Source: Bog-756 sp035949055
GTDB taxonomy: Bacteria > Actinomycetota > Acidimicrobiia > Acidimicrobiales > RAAP-2
Length of the DNA: 64,000 nt
NCBI GenBank assembly: GCA_035949055.1
Contig: DASZIO010000023.1
Span: 62,001-126,000 of the forward strand
Reading direction: 5' to 3'
The position numbers and the translations under genes were made by a program. The notes under the pieces were generated by a model. It was not told the origin of the DNA, did not search any database, and saw only the letters and a program-made list of their open reading frames with translations. Of this stretch, positions 16,974-25,168 are shown one piece after another; position 1 is the stretch's first letter, and each line of letters opens with the position of its first letter.

Positions 16974-17013
16974 GGCCCGGTCGCCTCACTGGAGACGCTG
17001 GTTCCGGGGCCGG

Positions 17014-17035
17014 ACGTCCCGGCGGAACGGGACGT
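17014..17035. terminator. Bidirectional hairpin between convergent genes
   Basis: ACGTCCCG and CGGGACGT form a perfect 8-bp stem with a 6-base loop GCGGAA. It sits between the ends of the sulfotransferase and the phytanoyl-CoA dioxygenase genes, which converge here. No T-run follows on either strand, as is common in high-GC actinobacteria. Confidence 0.5.
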
Positions 17036-17049
17036 GACTTCCTGCGGCG

Positions 17050-17931
17050 TCAGCCTGCTGGGGTCGAGTGGGCCCGGTACGGCCCGAGGTCCATCCCGGG
17101 ATAGCGGCGCGCCACGTCGGCCAGGGTCTGGTCGTTCCAGTAGGGGTCACCCGGCCTCGGAAAGCCGAACAGATCCCGCTCGCGAACCGTGCACTGCGGG
17201 ATGAGCTTGGCCCACCGTTGCGGGGACTGTTTCGGCCAAGCCATCTTCCCGCCCCACGTCGTCCCCCGCACCTGATAGTCGGCCAGTAGGGAGAACCGGG
17301 AGGCCCCGACGCCGGTGATGTCCGAGCCTCGGTGCAGGATGTCGGTCCGGTAGACGAGCAGGCTTCCGGCCGGTCCGACCGCCGGAACCTCGACGTCCGA
17401 CAGCGCGCCGAACTCGAGATACAGGGGAGTGAACGGCACATCCCGGCCCCGGTCGTAGGGAACGATGCGGGTGGGGCCGTCTTCGGCCGTCACATCGGAC
17501 AGGTAGATGAACGAAGTCAGTTGCTGATAGCGGCGGTCGGGCCGCGGGACTACCAGGCTGTGACTGCCGAAGTCGCGATGCAGCGGCTGGTCGTAGTTGG
17601 CCGCTCCGCCGTACTTCGCCCACAGCTCCACCTTGTAGAGGTGCAGCTCCGTGGTCCGGAGATACCGTTCGGCCGCATCGACCAGGTCGGGATGGAATGC
17701 CAGGCGATTGAGCTCCCAGGCACGGTATGGGTACTCCTCGACCCCGCCGAACTGGTCGCCGCGGTAGTCGGGATACCGTGAGGGGTCACAGAAGTAGGCC
17801 TCCGGCTCGGGGAAGTGCAGCCACAGGGCGTCTTGGGCGGCTTGTAGTTCACCGGGGGTCAAGAAGCCTTCGATCAGACAGAAGCCGCGATGGTGTATTG
17901 CATCGAGATGCTCATCGGTGAGCCGCACCAC
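17050..17931 (-). CDS. Phytanoyl-CoA dioxygenase family protein
   Basis: A non-haem Fe(II)/2-oxoglutarate oxygenase of about 293 aa. The metal triad is visible as H-x-D in LHRDFGSHSL and the distal His in DILHRGSD; the 2-oxoglutarate Arg is likely in the following ASRFSLLADY. It begins HHRGFCLIEGFLTPGEL, the usual PhyH start. Substrate unknown. A GTG at 17931 or 17928 is the probable start. It is divergent from a zinc-type dehydrogenase gene and may belong with the oxidoreductases to the right. Confidence 0.85.
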   Translation of the reverse strand: MVRLTDEHLDAIHHRGFCLIEGFLTPGELQAAQDALWLHFPEPEAYFCDPSRYPDYRGDQFGGVEEYPYRAWELNRLAFHPDLVDAAERYLRTTELHLYKVELWAKYGGAANYDQPLHRDFGSHSLVVPRPDRRYQQLTSFIYLSDVTAEDGPTRIVPYDRGRDVPFTPLYLEFGALSDVEVPAVGPAGSLLVYRTDILHRGSDITGVGASRFSLLADYQVRGTTWGGKMAWPKQSPQRWAKLIPQCTVRERDLFGFPRPGDPYWNDQTLADVARRYPGMDLGPYRAHSTPAG

Positions 17932-18035
17932 CCGCGATCCTAAGCCACCACAGGGTGGATGGTTGCCGTCCAATCAGACGGTGGATGATCGCGCCGCCCA
18001 CTGGAAGGTGACCGAAATGCGCCTACGCTGGCCGC

Positions 18036-19217
18036 GTGCGCGCTGTCCAGTTCGACATGGTCGACCCGGCGTTCCCGGCCTCGCTGGTGGACCTGCCCGA
18101 CCCGGAGCTACCCGGCCCGGCATGGGCGCGCATCGACGTCGTGAGCGGCGGGATCTGTGGGAGCGATCTCCATCTGTTCTCGCAGAACGTGGGACCGTCT
18201 CCGGCGCTGGCCTCGATGGGCACCATCCCCTTCCTGCTGGGCCACGAGATCGCCGGGCAGGTGACCGAGCCGGGAGCGGAGTGTCCCTACCCGACCGGAA
18301 CGCGGGTGGCAGTCGACCCGTGCATTCCGTGCACGGCTCGGGGCATCGATCCTGCCTGTGCCAACTGCGCCCGGGGATGGACGTCGTCGTGTCTCAATCT
18401 CGACAGCGGGGTCGTCAGCCGCGGGCGAACACTCGGATACACGTCTGACCTGGGCGGCGGGTGGGGCGAGCAGGTACTGGCTCACACGTCGATGCTGCAT
18501 CCGCTCCCCGATGGCGTACCCGACTCGATCGCCTGCCTGCACGAACCGGTCTCCATCGCCTGCCACGGTCTTCTGCGCGCACCACCGTCCGACGGAGAGC
18601 CGGTGCTCGTGGTCGGCGCCGGGATCATCGGGTTGGCCTCGATCGCGGCGCTTCGGGGTCTCTTTCCGCGGTGTCCGGTGACGGTGCTGGCCCGGCATCC
18701 ATACCAGGCCGAGGCGGCCGCGCGGTGTGGAGCCGACCACGTGGTGACGACCGACCCGGACAATCGGCACTACGAGGAGCTGGCGAGCCTGGTCGGGGCC
18801 CGGGTCGTCGGTCACAAGGCGCACTTGATGTTGATGGGCGGCTTCCCCCATGTCATCGAAGCCGTCGGGACGCCGCAGTCGGTGACCGAAGCCCTCCGCG
18901 CCGTGGCCCATCGCGGCACCGTCCTCCTGTTGGGCGCGGCCGGCATCAGCAAGGTCGACCTGACTCCGGTGTGGTACAAGGAGGCGGCCCTGGTGGGTTC
19001 GATCGACCACACGGTGGATGCCGGCCCGGCGCCCGGACTGGCCGGCGGTCCTGACCGGCACTCGGTGGACCGGGCACTCGACATCTTGGCCGAGGGCCTG
19101 CTTCCCGGCGACGCAGTCATCACCCACCACTTCGCACTGGACGATTACCAGGAGGCCGTGTCCACGGCGCTGGCCCGGAGCCGTTCGCAGGCCATCAAGG
19201 TGGTGTTTCGGCCCTAG
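18036..19217 (+). CDS. Zinc-type medium-chain dehydrogenase
   Basis: A 393-aa MDR-superfamily alcohol/polyol dehydrogenase. Catalytic-zinc ligands are in GGICGSDLHLFS and LGHEIAGQV; a cluster of Cys (PCIPCTARGIDPACANC...C) takes the structural-zinc position with an unusual longer spacing. The Rossmann motif is VLVVGAGIIGLASIAAL. It starts with GTG about 100 bases from the divergent PhyH gene. Substrate is not evident. Confidence 0.85.
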   Translation: MRAVQFDMVDPAFPASLVDLPDPELPGPAWARIDVVSGGICGSDLHLFSQNVGPSPALASMGTIPFLLGHEIAGQVTEPGAECPYPTGTRVAVDPCIPCTARGIDPACANCARGWTSSCLNLDSGVVSRGRTLGYTSDLGGGWGEQVLAHTSMLHPLPDGVPDSIACLHEPVSIACHGLLRAPPSDGEPVLVVGAGIIGLASIAALRGLFPRCPVTVLARHPYQAEAAARCGADHVVTTDPDNRHYEELASLVGARVVGHKAHLMLMGGFPHVIEAVGTPQSVTEALRAVAHRGTVLLLGAAGISKVDLTPVWYKEAALVGSIDHTVDAGPAPGLAGGPDRHSVDRALDILAEGLLPGDAVITHHFALDDYQEAVSTALARSRSQAIKVVFRP

Positions 19218-19322
19218 CGTCATGAGAACCGGTACTCGGCGCAGAAAGCCCTACCGGGCGAACGTCGTACCGAGCAGGCGCAGTACCAAGCGGATGCCGT
19301 ACCCAGGAACAACGGAGGCACG

Positions 19323-20177
19323 ATGAAGGGTCTCGAGGGCCGATGCTTTGTCGTCACGGGAGCCGCCTCGGGCATCGGCTGGGCGTGTGCCCACCGGCTG
19401 GTCGCCGAAGGGTCCCGGGTGATGGGCGCTGATATCAACGACCTCCCCCTTGGCCGGTCGGACGAAGCCGAATGGCTCACTGCGGCCGGGGACGCCTCCG
19501 CCTTCCGTCGGGTCGATGTGGCCGACGAGGGCTCGGTGGTGGCGCTGGTGGACGCGGCGGTCCAGTTCGGCGGCCGCATCGACGGCGTGGTCCACGCGGC
19601 CGGGGTGGCCGGCGGCGGGCCGGTCCACATGCTGCCGGCCGCAGAATGGCACCGGGTCATCGGCGTGAACCTCACCGGCACCTACCTGGTGGCAAAGCAT
19701 GTCATCAAGTCGATGCTCGATCATCCGCGAGAGGATGGACCGCAAGGCGCGGTCGTCACCGTGGCCAGCATCGAAGGGCTCGAGGGGACGGCCGGGGGGA
19801 GCGCCTACAGCGCATCCAAGGGCGGCACCGTCCTGCTCACCCGAAGCATGGCGATCGACTATGCGGGTCGGGGCATCCGGGTGAACGCGGTCTGCCCGGG
19901 ATTCATCGATACGCCCATGACCCGGAGGGTCTTCGACGGACCAGGGCTGGAGGAGGCCAAGGCTCTCGCCGTCGCCGAGCACAAGCTCCGCCGGCTGGGC
20001 CGGCCCGAGGAGATCGCCGGTGCGGCGGCGTTCCTGCTGTCGGACGACGCATCGTTCATAACGGGTCACGCCCTACCGGTGGATGGCGGGTATACCGCGG
20101 GGCGAGACCACGGCGTCACCGAGATGCTCGGACTGTCCGCACCGTCCGATCCCGGGGGGTCATCGTCCGAAGGCTGA
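19323..20177 (+). CDS. Short-chain dehydrogenase/reductase
   Basis: A classical SDR of 284 aa: TGAASGIG nucleotide motif at residues 12-19, HAAGVAGG in place of NNAG, catalytic Ser in VTVASIEGLEG, Tyr/Lys in YSASKGG, and PGFIDTPM. It ends with a Ser/Pro-rich tail of about 25 residues. It lies about 105 bases after the MDR dehydrogenase on the same strand. Its last 112 bases overlap the end of the convergent carboxymuconolactone-decarboxylase-like gene. Confidence 0.9.
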   Translation: MKGLEGRCFVVTGAASGIGWACAHRLVAEGSRVMGADINDLPLGRSDEAEWLTAAGDASAFRRVDVADEGSVVALVDAAVQFGGRIDGVVHAAGVAGGGPVHMLPAAEWHRVIGVNLTGTYLVAKHVIKSMLDHPREDGPQGAVVTVASIEGLEGTAGGSAYSASKGGTVLLTRSMAIDYAGRGIRVNAVCPGFIDTPMTRRVFDGPGLEEAKALAVAEHKLRRLGRPEEIAGAAAFLLSDDASFITGHALPVDGGYTAGRDHGVTEMLGLSAPSDPGGSSSEG

Positions 20178-20764
20178 GGCCCCGTTCGCCCGCTCGGTCC
20201 TCCCTGGACACGTTCGGCGTCGCGCACCGCCGACGGCTCGATCGGCACCCGCAGCGATCGGAGGACGGTGGACAGCATCAGGTAGTGGCCGATGAGCATG
20301 ACCAGCTCGACCAAATCACCGCTGTCCAGACGCCCAGCGATGCGGTCCCAGGTCTCGTCCCCGACCGCTCCCTGGTCGGCGGTCTCGTCCACCGCGGCCA
20401 GGATCGCCCGCTCGAACCGGTCCCACGTCACGTCGGACAGCTCGCCGCCCAGCGCGGCCATCTCCTCGGGCGTCACGCCCTCGGCCGCTCCCAGCCGGAC
20501 GTGGTGCGACCACTCGTACGGTGCTTCGCAACGGAACGCCACCCGCAGGATCACCAGCTCCCGCAGTCGACCCGACAGCTGTCCCCCGAGCAGTGCACCA
20601 CCGAATCCGAGCCACCGCCGGAAGAGCCCGGGCTGGCGCGCCAGGGTGGTGAAGATGTGCATGGGCTCTTCGAGGCCCCCCGGCGAGCGGGCCAACAGCC
20701 GGGAGAGCGACTCGTCCCACTCGGTGGGCGGTAGCGGAGGAATCCGTGGCTCGGTGGTCGACAT
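20066..20764 (-). CDS. Carboxymuconolactone decarboxylase-like (AhpD fold) protein
   Basis: A 232-residue helical protein with the CMD core RLRELVILRVAFRCEAPYEWSHHVRLGAAEGVTPEEM, in which the Cys-x-x-Tyr-Glu-Trp-x-x-His pattern of the family is present in part. CMD/AhpD proteins act as decarboxylases or thiol peroxidase partners; the role here is unknown. The core ends near residue 185; the remaining 45 residues (Pro/Ser/Asp-rich) come from DNA that is also the SDR 3' end. Confidence 0.82.
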   Translation of the reverse strand: MSTTEPRIPPLPPTEWDESLSRLLARSPGGLEEPMHIFTTLARQPGLFRRWLGFGGALLGGQLSGRLRELVILRVAFRCEAPYEWSHHVRLGAAEGVTPEEMAALGGELSDVTWDRFERAILAAVDETADQGAVGDETWDRIAGRLDSGDLVELVMLIGHYLMLSTVLRSLRVPIEPSAVRDAERVQGGPSGRTGPQPSDDDPPGSDGADSPSISVTPWSRPAVYPPSTGRA

Positions 20765-20843
20765 GGGCCAGACCCTACTGAGGCGTCAGGATCCTCTGCT
20801 CCGGTGAACCGCCGGAAATGCTGGAGGGTGGGTTGCCCGCCCC

Positions 20844-22034
20844 CTAGGAAGGCGCGAACTCGAGCGGTAGATGGTCGGCCTGGCGTATGCCGGGAGAGAA
20901 GTGGATCTCGACCCCGTCGGGGATCCGGTAGTCGGGGATCCTGCGGTGCAGCTCCTCGATGGCCACCTTGAGCTCCAGGCGGGCCAGATGGGCGCCGAGG
21001 CACGAATGGTTGGCACCCCCGAACGCAACATGCCGGTTGGGTTGCCGGGCAAAGTCGACCATGGGCTCGCTGAACTCTGCCTCATCGTCGTTGGCCGCCC
21101 CGATGGCGAGCATGACGGCATCCCCGGCCTTCAGGTCTACCCCGCCGATCGTCACGTCCTGCTTCACCGCTCTCGGTATGGCCATGACCGGGGTGAGCCA
21201 CCTGAGCAACTCCTCCACCGCCGCCGGTATCAGGGAAGGGTCGTCGACCAGCTGGTGCCGGTATTCAGGATGCCCGGCGAGGAAGCCGACCATGCAATCG
21301 AGGGTGGCGGTCACCGTGTCGAGCCCACCCAGGAGGAGCAAGTGGCTGATGCCGAGCAATTCCTCCTCGGTCAGATCCCGACCATCGATGGTCGAGTGGA
21401 CGATGCGGGACAGGAGGGTGTTGGACGGCTCCTCGCGGCAGCGGGCAATGGTGGTACGGAAGTACTCACTGATCTCATGGGCGGTCTGCGCCCGTATGCG
21501 TTGCGCCCCCTCGAAGTCGCCCGGTTCGACCGGCGGCCTGATCGAGTCGTCCCGCCAACGGAGGAAGCGAGGCAGATCCTCGGTGGGCAGTCCCATCAAG
21601 GCCAGGAATATCTGCGACGGCAGCGGTGTGGCGATCTCCTCGTGGAAGTCGCACCTGCCCCGTCCGGCCACCTCGTCGATCAAGCCTCGAACGATCCGGC
21701 GAACGTCCGGTTCGAGCTTGGTGATCTCCCGGGGGACGAACTCGGGGCTCAGCAGTCGTCGGTATGCGGTGTGTTCGGGCGGATCGACCTCAAGGGGGAT
21801 GAGCGGCTGTTCCCCGAGGTTGAGGTTCCCGCCGGCGGAGGTGAAGTACTCGGGATGGCGGAGAGCCCAATTGACGTCCTCGTAACGGCTGATGAGCACC
21901 ACGGCCAGGTCCCCCATGGCCGTTCGCGCCACCGGGCACGAGGTTCGGATCTGGCGATAGGTCGGATGGGGATCGTCAGCCACACCGGGCGAGAAGAGGG
22001 CCGATGCCACATCGGAGTCGAACACGTCGGTCAT
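20844..22034 (-). CDS. Cytochrome P450
   Basis: A soluble bacterial P450 of 396 aa. The haem loop is FGGANHSCLGAHLARLE with Cys as thiolate ligand; the K-helix ExxR is EELLRW; the I-helix carries LLLGGLDTVTATLD in place of the common AGxxT, with Thr retained. The ATG of MTDVFDSD has GGGGAGGATCC upstream. No ferredoxin or ferredoxin reductase is adjacent, so electron donors are encoded elsewhere. Substrate unknown. Confidence 0.93.
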   Translation of the reverse strand: MTDVFDSDVASALFSPGVADDPHPTYRQIRTSCPVARTAMGDLAVVLISRYEDVNWALRHPEYFTSAGGNLNLGEQPLIPLEVDPPEHTAYRRLLSPEFVPREITKLEPDVRRIVRGLIDEVAGRGRCDFHEEIATPLPSQIFLALMGLPTEDLPRFLRWRDDSIRPPVEPGDFEGAQRIRAQTAHEISEYFRTTIARCREEPSNTLLSRIVHSTIDGRDLTEEELLGISHLLLLGGLDTVTATLDCMVGFLAGHPEYRHQLVDDPSLIPAAVEELLRWLTPVMAIPRAVKQDVTIGGVDLKAGDAVMLAIGAANDDEAEFSEPMVDFARQPNRHVAFGGANHSCLGAHLARLELKVAIEELHRRIPDYRIPDGVEIHFSPGIRQADHLPLEFAPS

Positions 22035-22050
22035 TGGATCCTCCCCAAAC

Positions 22051-22058
22051 GAACGTTC
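22051..22058. promoter_or_regulatory. Palindrome in the P450 leader
   Basis: GAACGTTC, an 8-base perfect palindrome within AACGAACGTTCAC, lies 17 bases upstream of the P450 start. The position is suitable for a TetR-type operator but no such regulator is nearby, and an 8-base palindrome can occur by chance. Confidence 0.25.
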
Positions 22059-22232
22059 ACTGTCCACGATAGGCGCTCGTAGGGACGCCGGCTTGGAGGC
22101 CGCGGCCGGCGGACGCTCGAGATGAGCCCCGGTTGGACCAGTGTCTTTGCCGCGGTCACCGTCGCGGGCCAGATCGCGGGGTGGCGGCCGGGTTGCCGCC
22201 CGGGACGCAGCCTGGTCAGGATCCCGGGGCGG

Positions 22233-22472
22233 TCAGTGGGACCTGAGGCTGTGGCGTCCCCGCTTGGTGCGTCGGAACGGGAAGACCCGCTTCGAGGCCC
22301 GCCGCACAGCCCGGGGGGAAAGCGACGACGTCTTCCCCGGTGACACCGGTCTCGTCTCCCATCGCGGGTCGTCGAACAAGTCCACCCGCTGGGTATCGGA
22401 AAACACCAGAGAGGAATCCGACCACGGGTCTGAGGTCTTCAAAGCCGGCCGCCGCTTGATCATGGCGGGCAA
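22233..22472 (-). CDS. Possible 79-aa basic hypothetical protein
   Basis: A short frame ending in a strongly basic segment (RRASKRVFPFRRTKRGRHS). TTAAAT lies a few bases before the first ATG, so a leaderless message is conceivable. No family is recognised, and the composition could also arise by chance; treat as weak. Confidence 0.28.
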   Translation of the reverse strand: MPAMIKRRPALKTSDPWSDSSLVFSDTQRVDLFDDPRWETRPVSPGKTSSLSPRAVRRASKRVFPFRRTKRGRHSLRSH

Positions 22473-22561
22473 TTTAACGGCTGGCCCCGGGGAAAACGGG
22501 GATGGGGGAGGGATCCGACTCGGTCGGCGATGGGACGGGCGACCCGGCCGCCCAGCTCCGA

Positions 22562-23530
22562 TCAGGTTCTTCGCTCACCCAGCTTGGAGCGGAGATCTTC
22601 CTCAAATGCGAGGACGGCCGGTGCCATGGCCTTGGCCCGCAGCGCAGTGAGCTCGGGGTAGCCGGCGTCCCGCTCGGCATCCCATTCGTCGGCAAATTGC
22701 CCGGTGGCGATGTAGTCGACCAGCTCGCGCATCGTGCTGGCAATGTCGATGTGCTGATAACGATCGGCGCGAGACAGCTGCCCGTACTGGCTCGTGGGGG
22801 AGTGGTAGGCCATCTGCGCCGCCCCACCCTCGAGCCTCACGAGACGGTAGGTCCGTTCCACCTCCCCGGACAGCACCAGCTCGGTGACGATCGCCTCGAT
22901 CGGTATGCGACGCTCGAGCATCACCTGGACGAACGATTCGCTGACCCGGCGCAGCACGGGTGACAGCGCCTGCTCGACGGCCAGGTCGAGCACGGCCTCC
23001 TGCTGGGCGGTGAGCTCGATGGCGCCCTGCCGGAGCCCACCGATGGCCTTCGCCACGGCCAGCACGCGGGGGCGAGCCATCCCCGTGGTGTCGCGGTGCA
23101 CCCCGATGGCGGTGATGAATCCCACACCTTCGAGATAGCACCGTCGGACCTCCGGCCCGAGCATGCGCGGTGCCACCATGCCGACGTCACAGGCCAGGTC
23201 GAGGCGCCCGAAGGCGAGGGTGTACCCGCTGGCCACGATCACCAGTGCATCGTCCCGGGGCCTGAGCGGGAGGCTGGGAATGACGTCGTCCGGGACGAGG
23301 ACGCAGATGACGTCAGCACGGCTGGCTTGATCGAGATCGCTGGGGGCGAAGCCGTCGGACTCGGCGGCGTCCCGCGTCGGGTCCGCTCGTACGCACACGG
23401 TGACGTCGACCCCCGAATCACGCAGATTCAGGGCCCACGACCGGCCTTGGTTTCCGTAGCCGACCACTGCAGTCCGCTTTCCGGCCAGGGCGTCGAGGTC
23501 GGCATCGGCTTCACCGAGAATCGCAGACAT
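22562..23530 (-). CDS. Ketol-acid reductoisomerase-like protein, non-canonical active site
   Basis: A 322-aa protein with the KARI plan: Rossmann domain TAVVGYGNQGRSWALNLRDSGVDV, then the knotted helical domain with GGLRQGAIELTAQQEAVLDLAVEQ and SPTSQYG. The metal Asp/Glu pair is retained as D182 and E186. The region that reads HGFN in true KARI is SGYT (position 101 Ser in place of His), and APKGPGH is APRMLGP (Lys to Arg). It is therefore probably a diverged reductase/isomerase or NAD(P)-dependent dehydrogenase rather than IlvC of branched-chain synthesis. Confidence 0.75.
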   Translation of the reverse strand: MSAILGEADADLDALAGKRTAVVGYGNQGRSWALNLRDSGVDVTVCVRADPTRDAAESDGFAPSDLDQASRADVICVLVPDDVIPSLPLRPRDDALVIVASGYTLAFGRLDLACDVGMVAPRMLGPEVRRCYLEGVGFITAIGVHRDTTGMARPRVLAVAKAIGGLRQGAIELTAQQEAVLDLAVEQALSPVLRRVSESFVQVMLERRIPIEAIVTELVLSGEVERTYRLVRLEGGAAQMAYHSPTSQYGQLSRADRYQHIDIASTMRELVDYIATGQFADEWDAERDAGYPELTALRAKAMAPAVLAFEEDLRSKLGERRT

Positions 23531-23664
23531 GCCCCCGACCGTAGTCCCTGCCTCCACTCGGCACTACCGCCCCGCTCCGGCGTCGGCGGGCACCACAGAG
23601 CGGCAGATTCGCCGAGGACTCATTAGTCTCGGGCACCAGCGAAGAGGATTGGATCTGATCGACC

Positions 23665-25080
23665 GTGCTTCTCCGTGGGGTCCACCGGTGCCGCCGACAG
23701 CCAGGCCGACGGTGGAGGGCAGCCGGACCAGGGCTTGCATTGCTCCTTGTCACCGGAGCCTGTTCCGCGACGCCCCCGGCCGTGGTTTCCCCCCGAACGA
23801 GCATGGCGGCCGTTCCCGCACACGAGGTCGGCGCGGTCACCGACACGTTCGTCGACCCGTCGAGGCCGACCGCGGCCTGGGGGCCGAGCCCGGGCCACGC
23901 GTCGCGAACTCTGGTGACCACCGTCTTGTATCCGACGGCCACGCCTGTCTATCGGACCGGCGGGTCCGGGCCGCAGGTGGTGGTGGGTGCGGCTCCGGAC
24001 AGAGCCAAGGCCCCCTATCCCCTGATCGTCTTCGCCCACGGGCTCGGGGCCGCTCCGAGCGACTACAAGGAGTTGCTTGCGAGCTGGGCCGCCGCCGGGT
24101 TCGTTGTGGCCGCGCCGCAGTTCCCGCTCTCGAGCCGCCAGACACCGGGCGGCCCTGACGGCGGTGACATCGTCAACCAGCCTGGGGACGTCAGTTACGT
24201 CATCGGCTCGGTCGTCCAGGCTTCGGCGGAGGCCTCGGGACCACTTTCGGGACTTGTCGACCCGCTGGAGATCGGGGCCGCCGGACATTCCAACGGCGCC
24301 ATCACGACGTTGGGGCTCGTCGCCAACACCTGCTGCCACGACTCGCGGGTGAAGGCGGCGGTCGTGATGGCCGGGACGACCGAGGGGTTCCCGTCCGGGC
24401 AGTACGACTTCTCGGACACTCCTCCGCTGCTGGTGGTGCACGGCACCGCGGACGAGCTCGTGCCCTATCGGAGTGGGGTCCTCGTCTTCAATCAGGCTCA
24501 TGGGCCCAAGGGTCTGCTGACCATACGCGGCGGATCCCATGGTGCGGCGGCTGGGCTCTCACCGGGTTCGTCGTCAACCGTGATCTCGTCAACCGTCGAT
24601 TTCTTCGACGCCTACCTGCTCCATGAGGCGCCCGCCGCCGAGCGCCTTTCTGGTCCGGATCGGTCAGGCATGACGTCGCTGACCTTCGCTTCGGCGCTCG
24701 GGTCTCGTTCCCACCTACCGGTTCCGCCGGCTCCGGTGACCCACCTACACGCCAGCGTGATACCCGACAGTGGACTCTCCGACGGGGAGACGGTTACCGT
24801 CCGGTGGAGCGGATACACCCCCGGAAAGGTGGTCAACGTCCTCGAATGCTCAAACCTGGAGCTCTCGACGGCCAGTTCGGCCGGGTGCGACTTCTCGAAC
24901 GCCAAGATCTTGTACCCGGATCCGAAGGGGACCGGGTCGTTGACTCTCAAGGTCGTCACCGGCACCGTCGGGAACGGGGTTTGCGACTCGACCCATCAGG
25001 GGTGCTCCATCATCGTCAACAACAGCAGCTCCACCGATCCGTCGGATTCCCGCCAGCTGCCGATCCACTTCGCGCCATGA
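23665..25080 (+). CDS. Lipoprotein alpha/beta-hydrolase with neocarzinostatin-like domain
   Basis: A 471-aa secreted lipoprotein. A basic N-terminus and hydrophobic stretch lead to a lipobox LVTGAC with C33. Residues 80-325 are an alpha/beta-hydrolase of the chlorophyllase/PET-hydrolase-like sort: VFAHGLGAAPSDY, nucleophile in GHSN with S209, D263 in HGTADELVPY, H292 in GGSHGAA. Residues 362-471 resemble the neocarzinostatin apoprotein family (SVIPDSGLSDGETVTVRW) with four Cys (395, 408, 440, 447) spaced as its two disulfides. The start is GTG. It is divergent from the KARI-like gene. Confidence 0.78.
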   Translation: MLLRGVHRCRRQPGRRWRAAGPGLALLLVTGACSATPPAVVSPRTSMAAVPAHEVGAVTDTFVDPSRPTAAWGPSPGHASRTLVTTVLYPTATPVYRTGGSGPQVVVGAAPDRAKAPYPLIVFAHGLGAAPSDYKELLASWAAAGFVVAAPQFPLSSRQTPGGPDGGDIVNQPGDVSYVIGSVVQASAEASGPLSGLVDPLEIGAAGHSNGAITTLGLVANTCCHDSRVKAAVVMAGTTEGFPSGQYDFSDTPPLLVVHGTADELVPYRSGVLVFNQAHGPKGLLTIRGGSHGAAAGLSPGSSSTVISSTVDFFDAYLLHEAPAAERLSGPDRSGMTSLTFASALGSRSHLPVPPAPVTHLHASVIPDSGLSDGETVTVRWSGYTPGKVVNVLECSNLELSTASSAGCDFSNAKILYPDPKGTGSLTLKVVTGTVGNGVCDSTHQGCSIIVNNSSSTDPSDSRQLPIHFAP

Positions 25081-25168
25081 GAGATGTCCGGGCCCGGCGG
25101 GTGTCGGCGCCGCTCGTCGGGGTCGGGCGGGAGCCGCCTGGCAACAGAGCCGACGATGGAGGAGGGCG

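Larger units (their letters stand above)
22035..22561. other. Long intergenic region between P450 and KARI-like genes
   Basis: About 530 bases without a secure gene. It holds the P450 leader with a GAACGTTC palindrome and one weak 79-codon frame on the minus strand (22233-22472). Other open frames here have no ribosome site or family resemblance. I see no RNA gene, repeat or transposase. Confidence 0.5.

Noticed and set aside
18108..19223. 371-codon minus-strand frame
   Set aside because: Antisense to the zinc-type dehydrogenase; no family motifs, His/Arg-rich composition.
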